Shown: piece after piece, positions 1 to 8,812 of the stretch
Numbering within the stretch: the first letter of the stretch is position 1
Layout of the letters: each line of letters opens with the position of its first letter
Source: an uncultured Lachnospiraceae bacterium
GTDB taxonomy: Bacteria; Bacillota; Clostridia; Lachnospirales; Lachnospiraceae
DNA length: 37,050 nt
Assembly: GCA_947626775.1 (NCBI GenBank)
Contig: CANQTL010000031.1
Span: 1-37,050, forward strand
Reading direction: 5' to 3'
Notes under the pieces: model-generated
The model's input: the letters and a program-made list of their open reading frames with translations, nothing else
Database searches by the model: none
Told to the model about the DNA's origin: nothing
Translations under genes and position numbers: made by a program

Positions 1-2
1 AA

Positions 3-254
3 GTGAAAGAATACGGAGAGGACGGTAAGGTAGATATGAATGAGATAGCGAAGGGGTTGATTGAGATGGGCCGCAGGGACGGCATGGAGCAAGGCATTGA
101 GCAGGGGATAGAGCAGGGTATAACGCAGGGAATAGAGGAAGGATATCTGGCTGCCGCTCAGCGCATGCTTAGGGACGGCGAGCTGCCGTTTGAAAAGATC
201 GCCCTGTATTCCGGGCTGCCAATCGAGGAAGTGCGGAAGCTGGCGATGGCGTGA
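3..254 (+). CDS. Rpn-family recombination-promoting nuclease/putative transposase, C-terminal part (5' end outside window)
   Basis: Only the last ~83 residues are visible and the reading frame runs to the left edge, so the GTG at position 3 is unlikely to be the true start. The visible part holds a run of four-residue repeats (EQGI, EQGI, TQGI, EEG) at about residues 29-47, then a short helical end (PFEKIALYSGLPIEEVRKLA). Glycine-rich tetrapeptide repeats followed by a small 'L..G.s.eEI..l' tail are typical of the C-terminus of Rpn/PD-(D/E)XK 'transposase' proteins, which are common in gut Clostridia. The nuclease domain is outside the window, so its activity cannot be judged. A clear terminator follows, which separates it from the pilus cluster. 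Confidence 0.65.
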   Translation: MKEYGEDGKVDMNEIAKGLIEMGRRDGMEQGIEQGIEQGITQGIEEGYLAAAQRMLRDGELPFEKIALYSGLPIEEVRKLAMA

Positions 255-273
255 GGGAAGAGGTAAGACGAGG

Positions 274-305
274 ACGGGTCTGTCTGCGGAGACAGGCCCG
301 TTTTA
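274..305 (+). terminator. Intrinsic terminator after the Rpn-family gene
   Basis: A 12-bp stem (274-285 with 290-301, one G-U pair) closes a GCGG loop and runs into TTTTA. It lies 20 bases after the stop codon and insulates the Rpn gene from the pilus cluster. Confidence 0.85.
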
Positions 306-326
306 TTGTGCATCATGAACAAAAAT

Positions 327-363
327 GAAAAAAAGTTTGAACAAATTTTGAAAAAAGTTTGAA
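327..363 (+). repeat. Direct repeat upstream of and overlapping the pilus-cluster -35 box
   Basis: Two near-identical A-rich copies occur, at 327-341 and 350-363 (the second is one A shorter), about 22-23 bases apart, roughly two helical turns. The second copy overlaps the -35 hexamer at 359-364. This arrangement fits a tandem operator on one face of the DNA, though simple A-tract composition could also produce it. Confidence 0.45.
344..358 (+). promoter_or_regulatory. Candidate CodY box at the pilus-cluster promoter
   Basis: The 15 bases AATTTTGAAAAAAGT match 12 of 15 positions of the published CodY consensus AATTTTCWGAAAATT. The site abuts the -35 hexamer (359-364), so a bound protein would block RNA polymerase. 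codY is encoded in this window. The surrounding DNA is AT-rich, so a chance match is possible. Confidence 0.4.
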
Positions 364-387
364 TTTATGAGACATTGATGATATGAT
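359..387 (+). promoter_or_regulatory. Sigma-A-type promoter for the pilus cluster
   Basis: TTGAAT (359-364), a 17-base spacer and TATGAT (382-387) form a good vegetative promoter about 55 bases upstream of the prepilin peptidase start. It is the only convincing promoter seen before the pilus genes. Confidence 0.55.
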
Positions 388-443
388 AATAGTGATTTAG
401 TACCAGTAATTATAAGGGGAAGTGCGCGGTGGAAGGAGCGGTC

Positions 444-1196
444 ATGCCCGCAGGCATTCTTTTTTATGCAATTATATTTCTCTTTGGGGTCGTTATCGGC
501 AGTTTTTTAAATGTCTGCATCTATCGCATCCCCAGGCATGAAGATATTGTGAAAACCCGTTCTCACTGCATGTCCTGCGGGCATACCCTCAGGTGGTACG
601 ACATGTTTCCGCTGTTCAGCTACCTGTTTCTCGGCGGGCGCTGTCGTTACTGCAAGGCGAAGCTCTCCGTACAGTACCCTCTGATCGAGGCGCTGAACGG
701 AATCTTATACGCAGGCATTGTATTGCTGCACGGAGTCAGTATCGACTCTGCGCTTCTGTGCTTTCTCGCCTCTGCGCTCGTGGTGCTGAGCGTGATTGAC
801 TTCCGGACTTATGAGATCCCGTGGGGAATCAATCTCTTCCTGCTGGCGCTGGGCGCGGCGAGATGCGCGCTGGACTGGCAAAACGCCGCGGATCACCTGA
901 TCGGGCTTATCGCGGTCAGCGCGGCGCTGGCGATTCTCTACTACGCCTCGAAGGGACGGGCGATCGGCGGCGGCGACGTGAAGCTGATGGCGGCCTGCGG
1001 TTTGTTCCTCGGCTGGAAACTCGTGATTTTTGCATTTCTCACAGGCTGCGTTCTGGGCGCGGTGATTCATGTGTTTCGCATGAAGCTGAGCGGGCAGGAT
1101 CACGTGCTCGCCATGGGTCCTTATCTCGGCGCGGGGGTCATGATCGCGGCGCTCTGGGGAGAGCGGCTGATCGACTGGTATCTGGGAATGTTTTAG
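444..1196 (+). CDS. pilD: Prepilin peptidase / N-methyltransferase (A24 aspartyl protease)
   Basis: An integral membrane protease of 250 aa that cuts the positively charged leader from type IV prepilins after the glycine and, in complete family members, methylates the new N-terminus. The N-terminus has the family signature GSFLNVCIYRIPR, followed by a four-cysteine zinc motif (CMSCGH...CRYCK). The catalytic aspartates lie in DFRTYEIP and in GGGDVKL, and the rest is made of hydrophobic segments. ATG 444 is preferred because GGAAGGAG ends five bases before it; an in-frame GTG at 429 would add five residues. The substrates are evidently the four prepilin-like proteins encoded downstream. A terminator-like structure separates it from pilMN. 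Confidence 0.93.
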   Translation: MPAGILFYAIIFLFGVVIGSFLNVCIYRIPRHEDIVKTRSHCMSCGHTLRWYDMFPLFSYLFLGGRCRYCKAKLSVQYPLIEALNGILYAGIVLLHGVSIDSALLCFLASALVVLSVIDFRTYEIPWGINLFLLALGAARCALDWQNAADHLIGLIAVSAALAILYYASKGRAIGGGDVKLMAACGLFLGWKLVIFAFLTGCVLGAVIHVFRMKLSGQDHVLAMGPYLGAGVMIAALWGERLIDWYLGMF

Positions 1197-1201
1197 AGGC
1201 G

Positions 1202-1265
1202 CGCCGGTCTGTGCGGCGCCGCAGGATGCGGCGGGCGCCGGGAGGCGGAAGACCGGGCGGTTTTT
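1202..1265 (+). terminator. Terminator or attenuator between pilD and pilMN
   Basis: CCGGTCT (1204-1210) pairs with AGACCGG (1250-1256). A second GC-rich hairpin is nested inside (about 1214-1239), and the structure is followed by TTTTT (1261-1265). It looks like an intrinsic terminator within the cluster and would lower transcription of pilMN relative to pilD. I see no good promoter in the remaining ~40 bases before pilMN, so read-through is assumed. Confidence 0.5.
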
Positions 1266-1306
1266 ATACAGATTATACAAAAGGGGACTGAAAGGAGAAA
1301 CGATCA

Positions 1307-3019
1307 ATGGCCGGTAAAGCTATCAGTATTGAGATCGGTTATTCGCTGACGAGGGTCTGCGAGGTTGATTACAAGGCGAAGACGCACAGGGTGTACAGAC
1401 GTTTTACGGTGCCGACGCCGGCGGGCGTGATGAACGACGGCGTGCTGCGGGTGACGCCCGAGTACGTGGAGGAGCTTCGGAAAGCGCTCGCGGACAGCAA
1501 AATGAAGGCGAAACAGGTGGTGTTCACCATCACGTCGGGGCGTATCAACAGCCGTGAAGTGATGATCCCGATGGTCAAAGACAACCGTATCGCGGACGTC
1601 GTGGCGGCGAACGCTTCGGAGTACTTTCCGGTGGATCTGAGCCAGTTCGAGCTGGCGCACAATATTCTGGGCGTGGTCGGCGAGAAAAAAGGACAGCAGC
1701 AGTACAAACTCCTTGTGATGGCCGCGCCGAAAGCGCTCCTGCAGGATTACTACGAGCTGGCGAAGGAACTGAAGCTGGAGCTGGCGGCGATCGACTACGC
1801 GGGCAACAGCGTGTTCCAGGTGGCGAAGGATAAAGTCTCGAAGGGCACGAGCCTCGTCGTGAAGATCGACGAACACTCCACGCTGGTGCTGGCGATCCAG
1901 AATTCGGTCCTCACCTTTACGCGCTATCTGCCCTACGGCGTGGACGAGGCGATCCAGACAATCGTGGACTCCAGCAGATGGGCCAGGACGGACACGGTGG
2001 TGGACGCCATGGACGCGATGGCGCTGAACGACTGTACGGGCTTCCCGGAGATCGTGGAGGCGCTGACGCCTCTGACAAACAATATCTCGCGTGTCGTGGA
2101 CTACTATACGGCGCACAATACGGACGCTCCGGTGGAGAAGATATACATAACGGGCGTGGGCGCGGACATCAAGGGAATGCCGGGCTTCATGGAAAAGGAG
2201 ATCAGTTTCCCGATCGAGGTGCTGCGCCAGGTGGAAGGCTGGAGGCTGGAACAGAGTTTCCGGACGCAGTTCTACGGCGGCTATGTGGCCTGCGTGGGCG
2301 CTGCGGCGGCTCCGCTCGGCTTCAAGAAGGACGAGAAGAAGAAAAAGGACAATGCGCCGGCCGCGGGCAAGAAGGGCGGCGTCAACCTCGCGCCGATCGC
2401 CTACGCGGTGCTGGGTGTCGGAGTGGCGGCGGCCCTGGTGCTGGTCGTGCTGTCGGTGCTCAGGCTGATGGAGGCGCAGCGCCAGAATATGGAACTGATG
2501 GCGCAGAACAACAGTCTGGAAGAGATCATACCGATCTACAATGAGTATGTGGCGACGCAGAGCACTTACAATCTGGTGCAGTCGATGTACTCCATGACGG
2601 AAAACAGAAACGAGGAACTGGTGGAGTTTTTGGAGGAGCTGGAGAAAAAACTCCCCTCGGACGTGCATGTGGTATCTCTTACCAGCACGCTGGACGGCGT
2701 GGCGATCAATATGACCGTGAGCACGAAGAGCGAAGCGGCGGTGGCGATCGAGCAGCTGCGTACTTTTGAGAGTCTGATCCCGACCAGCGTCACGGTCAAC
2801 TCGGTGGTGGAAGAGATCGACGAGGAGACGGGCGTATCGAGCGTCAACTTCGCGGTGGCGGCGATCTATCAGGATATGGACTATGTGCCGGCGGACGAGA
2901 CGGAAGCGGCTGAGGACGCTGCGGCGGATACCACGGCGGCCGGGACGGCCGGCGCGGCGGAGACGGATACGGCTGAGGACGCGGAGGCCGATGCGGCTGA
3001 CACTACCGCGGCAGAGTAG
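1307..3019 (+). CDS. pilMN: PilM-PilN fusion, type IV pilus inner-membrane assembly protein
   Basis: This 570-aa protein joins two normally separate T4P proteins. Residues ~1-335 resemble the cytoplasmic actin-fold ATPase PilM (N-terminal SIEIGYSLTRVCEV, later a TGVGADIKG segment). A basic linker (KKDEKKKK, ~340-347) leads to one transmembrane helix at ~361-386. A coiled-coil/ferredoxin-like extracytoplasmic part resembles PilN (~390-520), and the protein ends in an Ala/Asp/Glu-rich tail (~525-570). In separate systems the PilN N-terminus binds PilM, so fusion fixes that contact; Clostridioides difficile has a comparable PilMN. The start is supported by AAAGGAG ahead of ATG. pilO follows after 11 bases, consistent with an alignment complex. 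Confidence 0.85.
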   Translation: MAGKAISIEIGYSLTRVCEVDYKAKTHRVYRRFTVPTPAGVMNDGVLRVTPEYVEELRKALADSKMKAKQVVFTITSGRINSREVMIPMVKDNRIADVVAANASEYFPVDLSQFELAHNILGVVGEKKGQQQYKLLVMAAPKALLQDYYELAKELKLELAAIDYAGNSVFQVAKDKVSKGTSLVVKIDEHSTLVLAIQNSVLTFTRYLPYGVDEAIQTIVDSSRWARTDTVVDAMDAMALNDCTGFPEIVEALTPLTNNISRVVDYYTAHNTDAPVEKIYITGVGADIKGMPGFMEKEISFPIEVLRQVEGWRLEQSFRTQFYGGYVACVGAAAAPLGFKKDEKKKKDNAPAAGKKGGVNLAPIAYAVLGVGVAAALVLVVLSVLRLMEAQRQNMELMAQNNSLEEIIPIYNEYVATQSTYNLVQSMYSMTENRNEELVEFLEELEKKLPSDVHVVSLTSTLDGVAINMTVSTKSEAAVAIEQLRTFESLIPTSVTVNSVVEEIDEETGVSSVNFAVAAIYQDMDYVPADETEAAEDAAADTTAAGTAGAAETDTAEDAEADAADTTAAE

Positions 3020-3030
3020 GAGGGGCGACG

Positions 3031-3879
3031 ATGAAAGTTTCTAAGAGAGATGTCTATATTTTACTTATATTTGTGGGAATATTGGCGGTGGTCGCGGCGT
3101 ATTTTCTCGTATATCAGCCCAACATAGAGAGCGCGGAGGCGCTGGAGGCGGAGAACGCGCAGCTGCAGCAGAGAATCGCCGATCTGAGCGGCAAGATGGA
3201 AAATAAGGATTCCTATGTGGCGGATACGGCGTCGATGAAAGAGGAGATGGACGCGATCCTCAAACAGTTCCCCGTCGACGTGCGGGAGGAGGACGGCGTT
3301 CTGCTCGCCATCAACCAGGAGCTGATCGCGCCGATGGTGATCGACAGCATCGGCATCACGGCGAATGAGCCGACGGTGCTGCCCGACGCGGAGGAAGAGG
3401 ATGTGGATCACACCTACGAGGTCGAGGAGATTGAGGAGTACGAGGCCCAGGAGGGCATCGCGGACGAGGCGGAGCAGGCTGCGGACGCCGAGGGCGGCGG
3501 CGTGGCCAACGAGGATATGCCCTATGTGCTCATGCAGCGCAGCGTGACGATGAACTATCTCGTATCCTACGACGGCCTGAAGCGCGGCGTCAAGAATATC
3601 AGCGTGCAGGACAACCGCATGAGCATCAACAACCTGACGGTGTCCTACGACGAGTCCACGGGACTGCTGAGCGGCACGACGGTGGTGGATATGTACTGCA
3701 TACCGGGCCAGGACAAAGAGTATGTACAGCCGAACTTCTCTTCCGTCCTGCTGGGTTCGGACAATATCTTCGGCTCGCTGGAGACTTACGGTATCGGACA
3801 GCTTGACCTCGGTGAGAGCGCGGCTGACGGCGAGGAAGCCGAGGGTGAAGCGGCTGAGGGCGAGGCGGCCGGGAACTAG
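3031..3879 (+). CDS. pilO: PilO-like type IV pilus alignment-complex protein
   Basis: A 282-aa bitopic membrane protein. It has a short basic cytoplasmic start, one transmembrane helix at ~8-27, a coiled coil (~32-60, heptads around EAENAQLQQRIADLS), and then an extracytoplasmic domain. This layout is that of PilO, which pairs with PilN and links the motor to the pilus. A very acidic insert (~112-160) and an acidic Ala/Gly tail are unlike short PilO proteins from Gram-negatives. No outer-membrane partner PilP is present, as expected for a monoderm. The position directly after pilMN is the strongest evidence; sequence identity to known PilO is not obvious by eye. Confidence 0.75.
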   Translation: MKVSKRDVYILLIFVGILAVVAAYFLVYQPNIESAEALEAENAQLQQRIADLSGKMENKDSYVADTASMKEEMDAILKQFPVDVREEDGVLLAINQELIAPMVIDSIGITANEPTVLPDAEEEDVDHTYEVEEIEEYEAQEGIADEAEQAADAEGGGVANEDMPYVLMQRSVTMNYLVSYDGLKRGVKNISVQDNRMSINNLTVSYDESTGLLSGTTVVDMYCIPGQDKEYVQPNFSSVLLGSDNIFGSLETYGIGQLDLGESAADGEEAEGEAAEGEAAGN

Positions 3880-3917
3880 AGGGCGCGGCGCCGGAAAAGC
3901 GATAATGGGGAAAGCAT

Positions 3918-5495
3918 ATGGGAACGGAACGGATGGGACGGGAAGGACAACTGCATAGAAGGCGCAAAAAAGCGGCGGACGCGGGCTTTTCCCTGGTGGA
4001 ACTTTTGATCGCGGTGACGATACTGGCGATCATCGTGATCCCGCTGCTGCATCTCTTCGTCACGTCCACGAGGATCAACGTGAAATCCAGACAGACGCTG
4101 CGGGCGACGACCGTGGCGCAGGATATCATGGAGGGTCTGAAGGCATATACGCTGGAAGAGGTGCGGACGCAGTTCAACGGACAGGACGAAAACGGCAATT
4201 TTGTGCTGGTAAGCGGCAAGCATTACCCCGAGGAGGGGTTCTATATCTTAAACAGCGATATGATCCAGGACGGCGTGTGGGAGATCACAGGTCTGGAAGA
4301 CTGGCTGGATACGGCCACCGGCAAGCCTAAGGATCCCGACAGCGCCGACAATGAGATCTACTATTTCGGCATCAGCGACCTGAAACTGCAGGGCGGCGAG
4401 TACGACGCCCTGATCAGGCTGGACGCTTCCGGGTACACGGAGGCGAAAGTGGACGCGGGCGGCGCGGGCAGCCATGACAACGCCTTCAACGGCAAGTATT
4501 ACGCGGACGTCATGAGCGTGTCGGAGACCAGCGGCAGCGCGGAGACGGACAGCAGCTACCATGAACCGGCGGGACTGTACCAGGATGTATTGAAGGATAT
4601 CAAAGCGAAGGCCGAGGACGATTACAACGCTTCCGGCGCTGCGCTCCCGGAGGACTGGGAAGAAAAGTGGGAGAATACAAAGCTCGAGGATATCGTGACG
4701 AAGCGGGAGATTCTCGTGGAGATCGGGGTTGCGAAGAAAGCGTCCGGCGCGCCCGTCACGGACAAGGAAGGCAACGCCAGGTGTCAGGCGAAGACGACTT
4801 TTACCTATACGTGCAAATGTCCGTCAGGGTTCGCGCCCGGGAAGACATACACAAGCCACGGCTCGGCGGGCGGCGGCGGCGAAGTCATTGCGGAGAACAC
4901 GCTCAGGCAGTTTTCCAGCGGCAACTTTTATCTGTTCTATTATCCGCTCTATACGTCGGGCAAGGTGGACGAGATCAGTTTTCAGATCGATCCCGCGGAT
5001 GTGGGGACGATTTTCGGGGGAGAGAAGCCGCTGTTAAAGTCCATCACGCTGGCGAAACAGATCCGCTCTTCGGTGGATACGGCGGCGAACGTGATCGCGC
5101 CGGAACTGACGGACGCGGAACTGTATGCGAAGGAGAGCTCCTACAAGGCCTCGGTGGACATATCGCCCGCCCAGGCTCAGGTGACGGACAATCTGGTCTA
5201 CCGGACGAACATTGATACGAACATGTCGAAACAGGCCAGGAAGACCGACCCGGACGGAGATATCTACTGGGAGGATCTTCCGCTGGGGAACATAGACAAT
5301 CCCGACGCCGCGTTTCAGAAGGCCGATCTGATCGGCGACGAGGTCAGCGACCGGGTGATGAACGTGATCTACGACATCGAGATCACCGTCTACGAGAAAG
5401 GAGCGGCGAAGTATTTCGGCGATCCGAATTTCGAGGACAACGAGGAAGTGCACAGGCTCGCCGCGATCACGAACCTGGACAGGGAATTGCCGTAG
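3918..5495 (+). CDS. Large type IV prepilin-like protein (PilV-type minor pilin)
   Basis: A 525-aa protein with a class III (type IV) signal. A long basic leader ends at Gly23, followed by FSLVE with the conserved Glu at mature position +5 and a hydrophobic helix to about residue 45. Mature minor pilins are usually 150-250 aa, so the ~500-aa globular part is large. It holds two Cys near residues 293-302 (CQAKTTFTYTCKC), a possible disulfide region. It should be cut by PilD and inserted into the pilus or its tip. ATG 3918 is taken as the start; an internal ATG five codons later is an alternative. The next gene starts nine bases after the stop. Confidence 0.8.
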   Translation: MGTERMGREGQLHRRRKKAADAGFSLVELLIAVTILAIIVIPLLHLFVTSTRINVKSRQTLRATTVAQDIMEGLKAYTLEEVRTQFNGQDENGNFVLVSGKHYPEEGFYILNSDMIQDGVWEITGLEDWLDTATGKPKDPDSADNEIYYFGISDLKLQGGEYDALIRLDASGYTEAKVDAGGAGSHDNAFNGKYYADVMSVSETSGSAETDSSYHEPAGLYQDVLKDIKAKAEDDYNASGAALPEDWEEKWENTKLEDIVTKREILVEIGVAKKASGAPVTDKEGNARCQAKTTFTYTCKCPSGFAPGKTYTSHGSAGGGGEVIAENTLRQFSSGNFYLFYYPLYTSGKVDEISFQIDPADVGTIFGGEKPLLKSITLAKQIRSSVDTAANVIAPELTDAELYAKESSYKASVDISPAQAQVTDNLVYRTNIDTNMSKQARKTDPDGDIYWEDLPLGNIDNPDAAFQKADLIGDEVSDRVMNVIYDIEITVYEKGAAKYFGDPNFEDNEEVHRLAAITNLDRELP

Positions 5496-5504
5496 GAGGC
5501 GGAT

Positions 5505-8207
5505 ATGAGAAACGCAGAGACGAGCGGGCGGACGGTCCGGCTAAGACAACTGAAGAGCGATAACAGGGGTTCGGCGATCGTCATCGTCATCATTGCGATG
5601 GCGATGATCGGCATCCTCGCCTCCACCATCGTGTGGGCCTCCTATCTGAACTACCGCATTAAGATCAGCGACCTGAAGGTGAAGAACAGCTTCTACTCCG
5701 CGGAGACGGTGGTGGAACAGATTCTGGCGGGCGTGAAGAAAGACGTCGTGTCGGCTTCCGTCAACGAGGCGTACCAGGAGGTTGTGAGCAACTGGGACGC
5801 GCTGGCGACGGACGCCAACCGGGAAAGCTACTTCATCACGGCTTACACGAAGGCCGTGGAAGAGAAGCTGGGCGTCGCCGGCGGACAGTATAAGAAAGAC
5901 GTGCTCAAGGGCTTTGTGGACGCGGCTTTCTGGGCGGAACCGACGGGCGGCGCGACGACCACGGCTACGGGCTATATCGTCAACAAGCCCTGGGACGACG
6001 CCGTGCCGACTTTTAAGAGTTTTACGGAGAACAGGCTGACGGATCCGACTTCGGGAACGATGACGATCAAAAATATCTGCGTCGAGTTCTACGACAGCGA
6101 CGGCCTTCTGTCCGTCATCAACACGGATATCGCGATCGACGTGCCGAAGCTGCAGTTCACGCAGGCGGGCACGATCGACAGGCTCTATCCGTACGTGCTT
6201 GTGGGCGACGACGGCGTCGTGACGGAGGATACCGCCTCGGTGAAGATCGACGGCAGCATCTACGGCGGAGCTTATGAGGAGGACGGCACGGACGCGGCGA
6301 AGCTGGCCGACGGGAAAGACGGCATCCAGATCGGCAAGAACAGCCATGTAACGGTGGAAAATGCGAATTATATCATATCGGGCGGCGATATCGTGGTCGG
6401 CAACGCGGCGAATTTTGTGAATCTGATCAATCAGGACGCGGAGCTGGTCGTCCGGGATCTGATTTCGGACGGCGTGGGTTTTCGGACCAACGTGTACGCA
6501 CAGGGGCTTGCGGTGAACGGCAGCCATCTCGATATAGCGGGCAAGGTGTTTGCATCCAACGACCTGATCCTGTCGGGCATGGGCAGCAACGTGTCGCTGG
6601 CAGGACAGTATTTCGGCTACGGCAGTCAGATGGGCAACACGATGAAGGGCGACGCGAAGAATCCCGACGGCACGGACAAGGTGGACGACGAGGGCAATCC
6701 GGTGCAGGAAAACGTCAATCCGGCGCAGGCAAGCAGCGCCATCGTCATCAACGGTAAGGATTCCACGGTGGATCTGACGAAGCTGACCACCCTTCAGCTG
6801 GCGGGGCGCGCCTATGTGAGTCTGACGGACAATGAGGAGGAGAGCGGGCTGCCCCATGTGCTGATGGGAGAATCCATCTCCGTCAAGAGCAATCAGATCG
6901 CCTATCTGGTGCCGCCGGAGTGCGTCGGCACGCTGGACGGCAGAACCATTGTCGGGCAGAACCCGGTGTCTTTCAGCACCTGGAGCGAGATGATGAAGAG
7001 CCTGCCGGACTATCAGGAGGACGGGCGCGATTTCCGCATCGTGAACGCGGATATCGGGACGGCCAAGCTGGGCGGCGGCAGGCTGAACCAGTACGGGATC
7101 GGCGATATCAGGGCTGAGGATTTCGACGGCGTCGACCCGGAGAACGGCCCGGAGCTCATGAAGACGCTCAACGCGAAGGCGGCGGCGAAGGGGATCCGCT
7201 TCCTCTATATGCCCGAAAAACAACAGGTGTATCTGTATCTGGTGATGGACGCGTCCAACGCGGAGAGATACTTTACGGCATACTATAATGTGAACAGCAA
7301 CAAGGCGAGTCTGGACGCCTACTTCAATACATACGCTTCCGGCGGCATCCGGCTAAAGGAGAACGTGCAGGGCTATACGGTCGTGGGCAACAGTATGGTC
7401 TCCCTGACCGATGCGGGCAGCCAGGACGAGATCAGGACGAACGCCGACGGCGACAAGCTGGTGCGCCTTCTGTCCAGCGTGAAGCCGGCGGAGGACGGCG
7501 ATGAGGAGGAAGAGGGCACAGAGGGCGCAGAAACAGGCGGGGAGGAAGAACCCGCAGACCCCGACGCCTACACGGACGTATCCGACAACCTCACCGACAC
7601 GGAGAACGTCAAGACGCAGGCGGAGCTGGATAAGCTGATCGCGAACTGCGGCACAGTCTATGAGAATCTGAACCGGAACCTGATGGAGGAGAACGACCCG
7701 AGCGCCCATGCGGGCACGGTGTTTGAGAATATCGTACAGCTGGAAGACCCGGCGCCGGGCGCGGACGGAACCATGGAACATCAGGGACTGAAAAGCTATC
7801 TGGCGGGTCTGACCGGCAGGAGGGCCGAGTTCGGCGAGGACGGCAAAGTCGAGGCCGTGCTCGTGGACGGCGACTATGCGGTGAAAGGACATTCCGATCT
7901 GCGGCTCGTCATCGCCACGGGCGACGTGAGCGTGGAGCAGAACTTCCAGGGACTGATCCTCGCGGGCGGCACGATCACCGTCAAGCCCGGCTGTACCGTC
8001 TGCATGAAGGACGGGGAGGGCGTCTACAGCGCGCTGCAGGCGAAGCGCCTCGGCGACGACGCCGACACGAACGTGCCGGCCAATGTCCTGGTCGGCGGCT
8101 CAGGCATGGTGCTGAACGGCTATGAGGGCGCGGAGACCGACGAACTCGGCAATCTGGCGATAGACTACTCGGAGATTGTGAGATATGAAAACTGGATTAA
8201 AAAGTAA
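5505..8207 (+). CDS. Giant PilX/GspK-like prepilin without Glu5, with beta-helix-like body
   Basis: A 900-aa protein. The N-terminus has a basic leader, NRG|SAIVIVIIAMAMIG, then a helix to ~45. The cleavage glycine is kept, but the mature +5 position is not Glu. This is typical of GspK/PilX/PilK pilins that cap the tip because they need no charge pairing with a subunit above. Residues ~235-370 carry short strands rich in Gly/Asn/Asp (for example SGGDIVVGNAANFV, GSHLDIAGKVFASNDLILSG), suggestive of a beta-helix or bactofilin-like fold; a second such stretch is near the C-terminus (~790-840). An acidic linker (EEEEG...GGEEEP) lies near 665-685. The ORF overlaps the next prepilin gene by 23 bases. 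The precise ligand or role is unknown. Confidence 0.72.
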   Translation: MRNAETSGRTVRLRQLKSDNRGSAIVIVIIAMAMIGILASTIVWASYLNYRIKISDLKVKNSFYSAETVVEQILAGVKKDVVSASVNEAYQEVVSNWDALATDANRESYFITAYTKAVEEKLGVAGGQYKKDVLKGFVDAAFWAEPTGGATTTATGYIVNKPWDDAVPTFKSFTENRLTDPTSGTMTIKNICVEFYDSDGLLSVINTDIAIDVPKLQFTQAGTIDRLYPYVLVGDDGVVTEDTASVKIDGSIYGGAYEEDGTDAAKLADGKDGIQIGKNSHVTVENANYIISGGDIVVGNAANFVNLINQDAELVVRDLISDGVGFRTNVYAQGLAVNGSHLDIAGKVFASNDLILSGMGSNVSLAGQYFGYGSQMGNTMKGDAKNPDGTDKVDDEGNPVQENVNPAQASSAIVINGKDSTVDLTKLTTLQLAGRAYVSLTDNEEESGLPHVLMGESISVKSNQIAYLVPPECVGTLDGRTIVGQNPVSFSTWSEMMKSLPDYQEDGRDFRIVNADIGTAKLGGGRLNQYGIGDIRAEDFDGVDPENGPELMKTLNAKAAAKGIRFLYMPEKQQVYLYLVMDASNAERYFTAYYNVNSNKASLDAYFNTYASGGIRLKENVQGYTVVGNSMVSLTDAGSQDEIRTNADGDKLVRLLSSVKPAEDGDEEEEGTEGAETGGEEEPADPDAYTDVSDNLTDTENVKTQAELDKLIANCGTVYENLNRNLMEENDPSAHAGTVFENIVQLEDPAPGADGTMEHQGLKSYLAGLTGRRAEFGEDGKVEAVLVDGDYAVKGHSDLRLVIATGDVSVEQNFQGLILAGGTITVKPGCTVCMKDGEGVYSALQAKRLGDDADTNVPANVLVGGSGMVLNGYEGAETDELGNLAIDYSEIVRYENWIKK

Positions 8208-8781
8208 ATTTTCTAAAAATAACAAAGGTTATTCCCTCGTGGAGCTGATCGTCGTGATCGCGATTATCGCCGTGCTTGGCGTCGGCGCGACCTGGTCCAT
8301 CATCCTGGTCTTCAGCGCCAACGCCAAGACCTGTGCCAACGATATCGTGGGCGCGATCTCCGAGTGCAAGATCGAGACGATGAGCAAGGGACAGGGCAGC
8401 GTCAAACTGAAAATTTACCGCGACGGCGCGGGCGGCACGATCTACAGCGAGCTGCTCTTCAAGGACGCTTCGGGCGACTGGTCTTTTAAAAACGGCACGC
8501 CCGAGACCGGTTATGCGGGCGAGCGGGAGAAGGTCGGCGCGAGCCGCTGCAGCGTCGGCACGTCCGACGGCGCGGACGATATCCCCACGAGCCGCGATAC
8601 GGCGTGGGAGATTTATTTCAACAGAAGCACGGGATCCTTCGCGGACGGCACGGGCGTTACGTCCGGCGGCGCGACGACACAGGCGCTTCTGGACAACGGC
8701 ATCTGGGTGATGGGCGGCAGCAAAAACTACTATATCAAGCTGGAGAAGCTGACCGGCAAGACGACGAAGGAGCTGCAATAA
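8185..8781 (+). CDS. Type IV prepilin-like protein (minor pilin)
   Basis: A 198-aa protein of ordinary pilin size. The basic leader ends at Gly15, and YSLVE follows with Glu at +5, then a typical hydrophobic helix (LIVVIAIIAVLGVGATWSII). The remainder is a soluble domain with Gly/Asp-rich loops. It could be a minor pilin or, as the smallest one here, the nearest thing to a major subunit; the sequence does not settle this. ATG 8185 lies inside the end of the 900-aa prepilin gene (23-base overlap), pointing to translational coupling. Confidence 0.85.
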   Translation: MKTGLKSKFSKNNKGYSLVELIVVIAIIAVLGVGATWSIILVFSANAKTCANDIVGAISECKIETMSKGQGSVKLKIYRDGAGGTIYSELLFKDASGDWSFKNGTPETGYAGEREKVGASRCSVGTSDGADDIPTSRDTAWEIYFNRSTGSFADGTGVTSGGATTQALLDNGIWVMGGSKNYYIKLEKLTGKTTKELQ

Positions 8782-8812
8782 TAGGAAAATGAGACATATT
8801 TGGTGAAAGACA

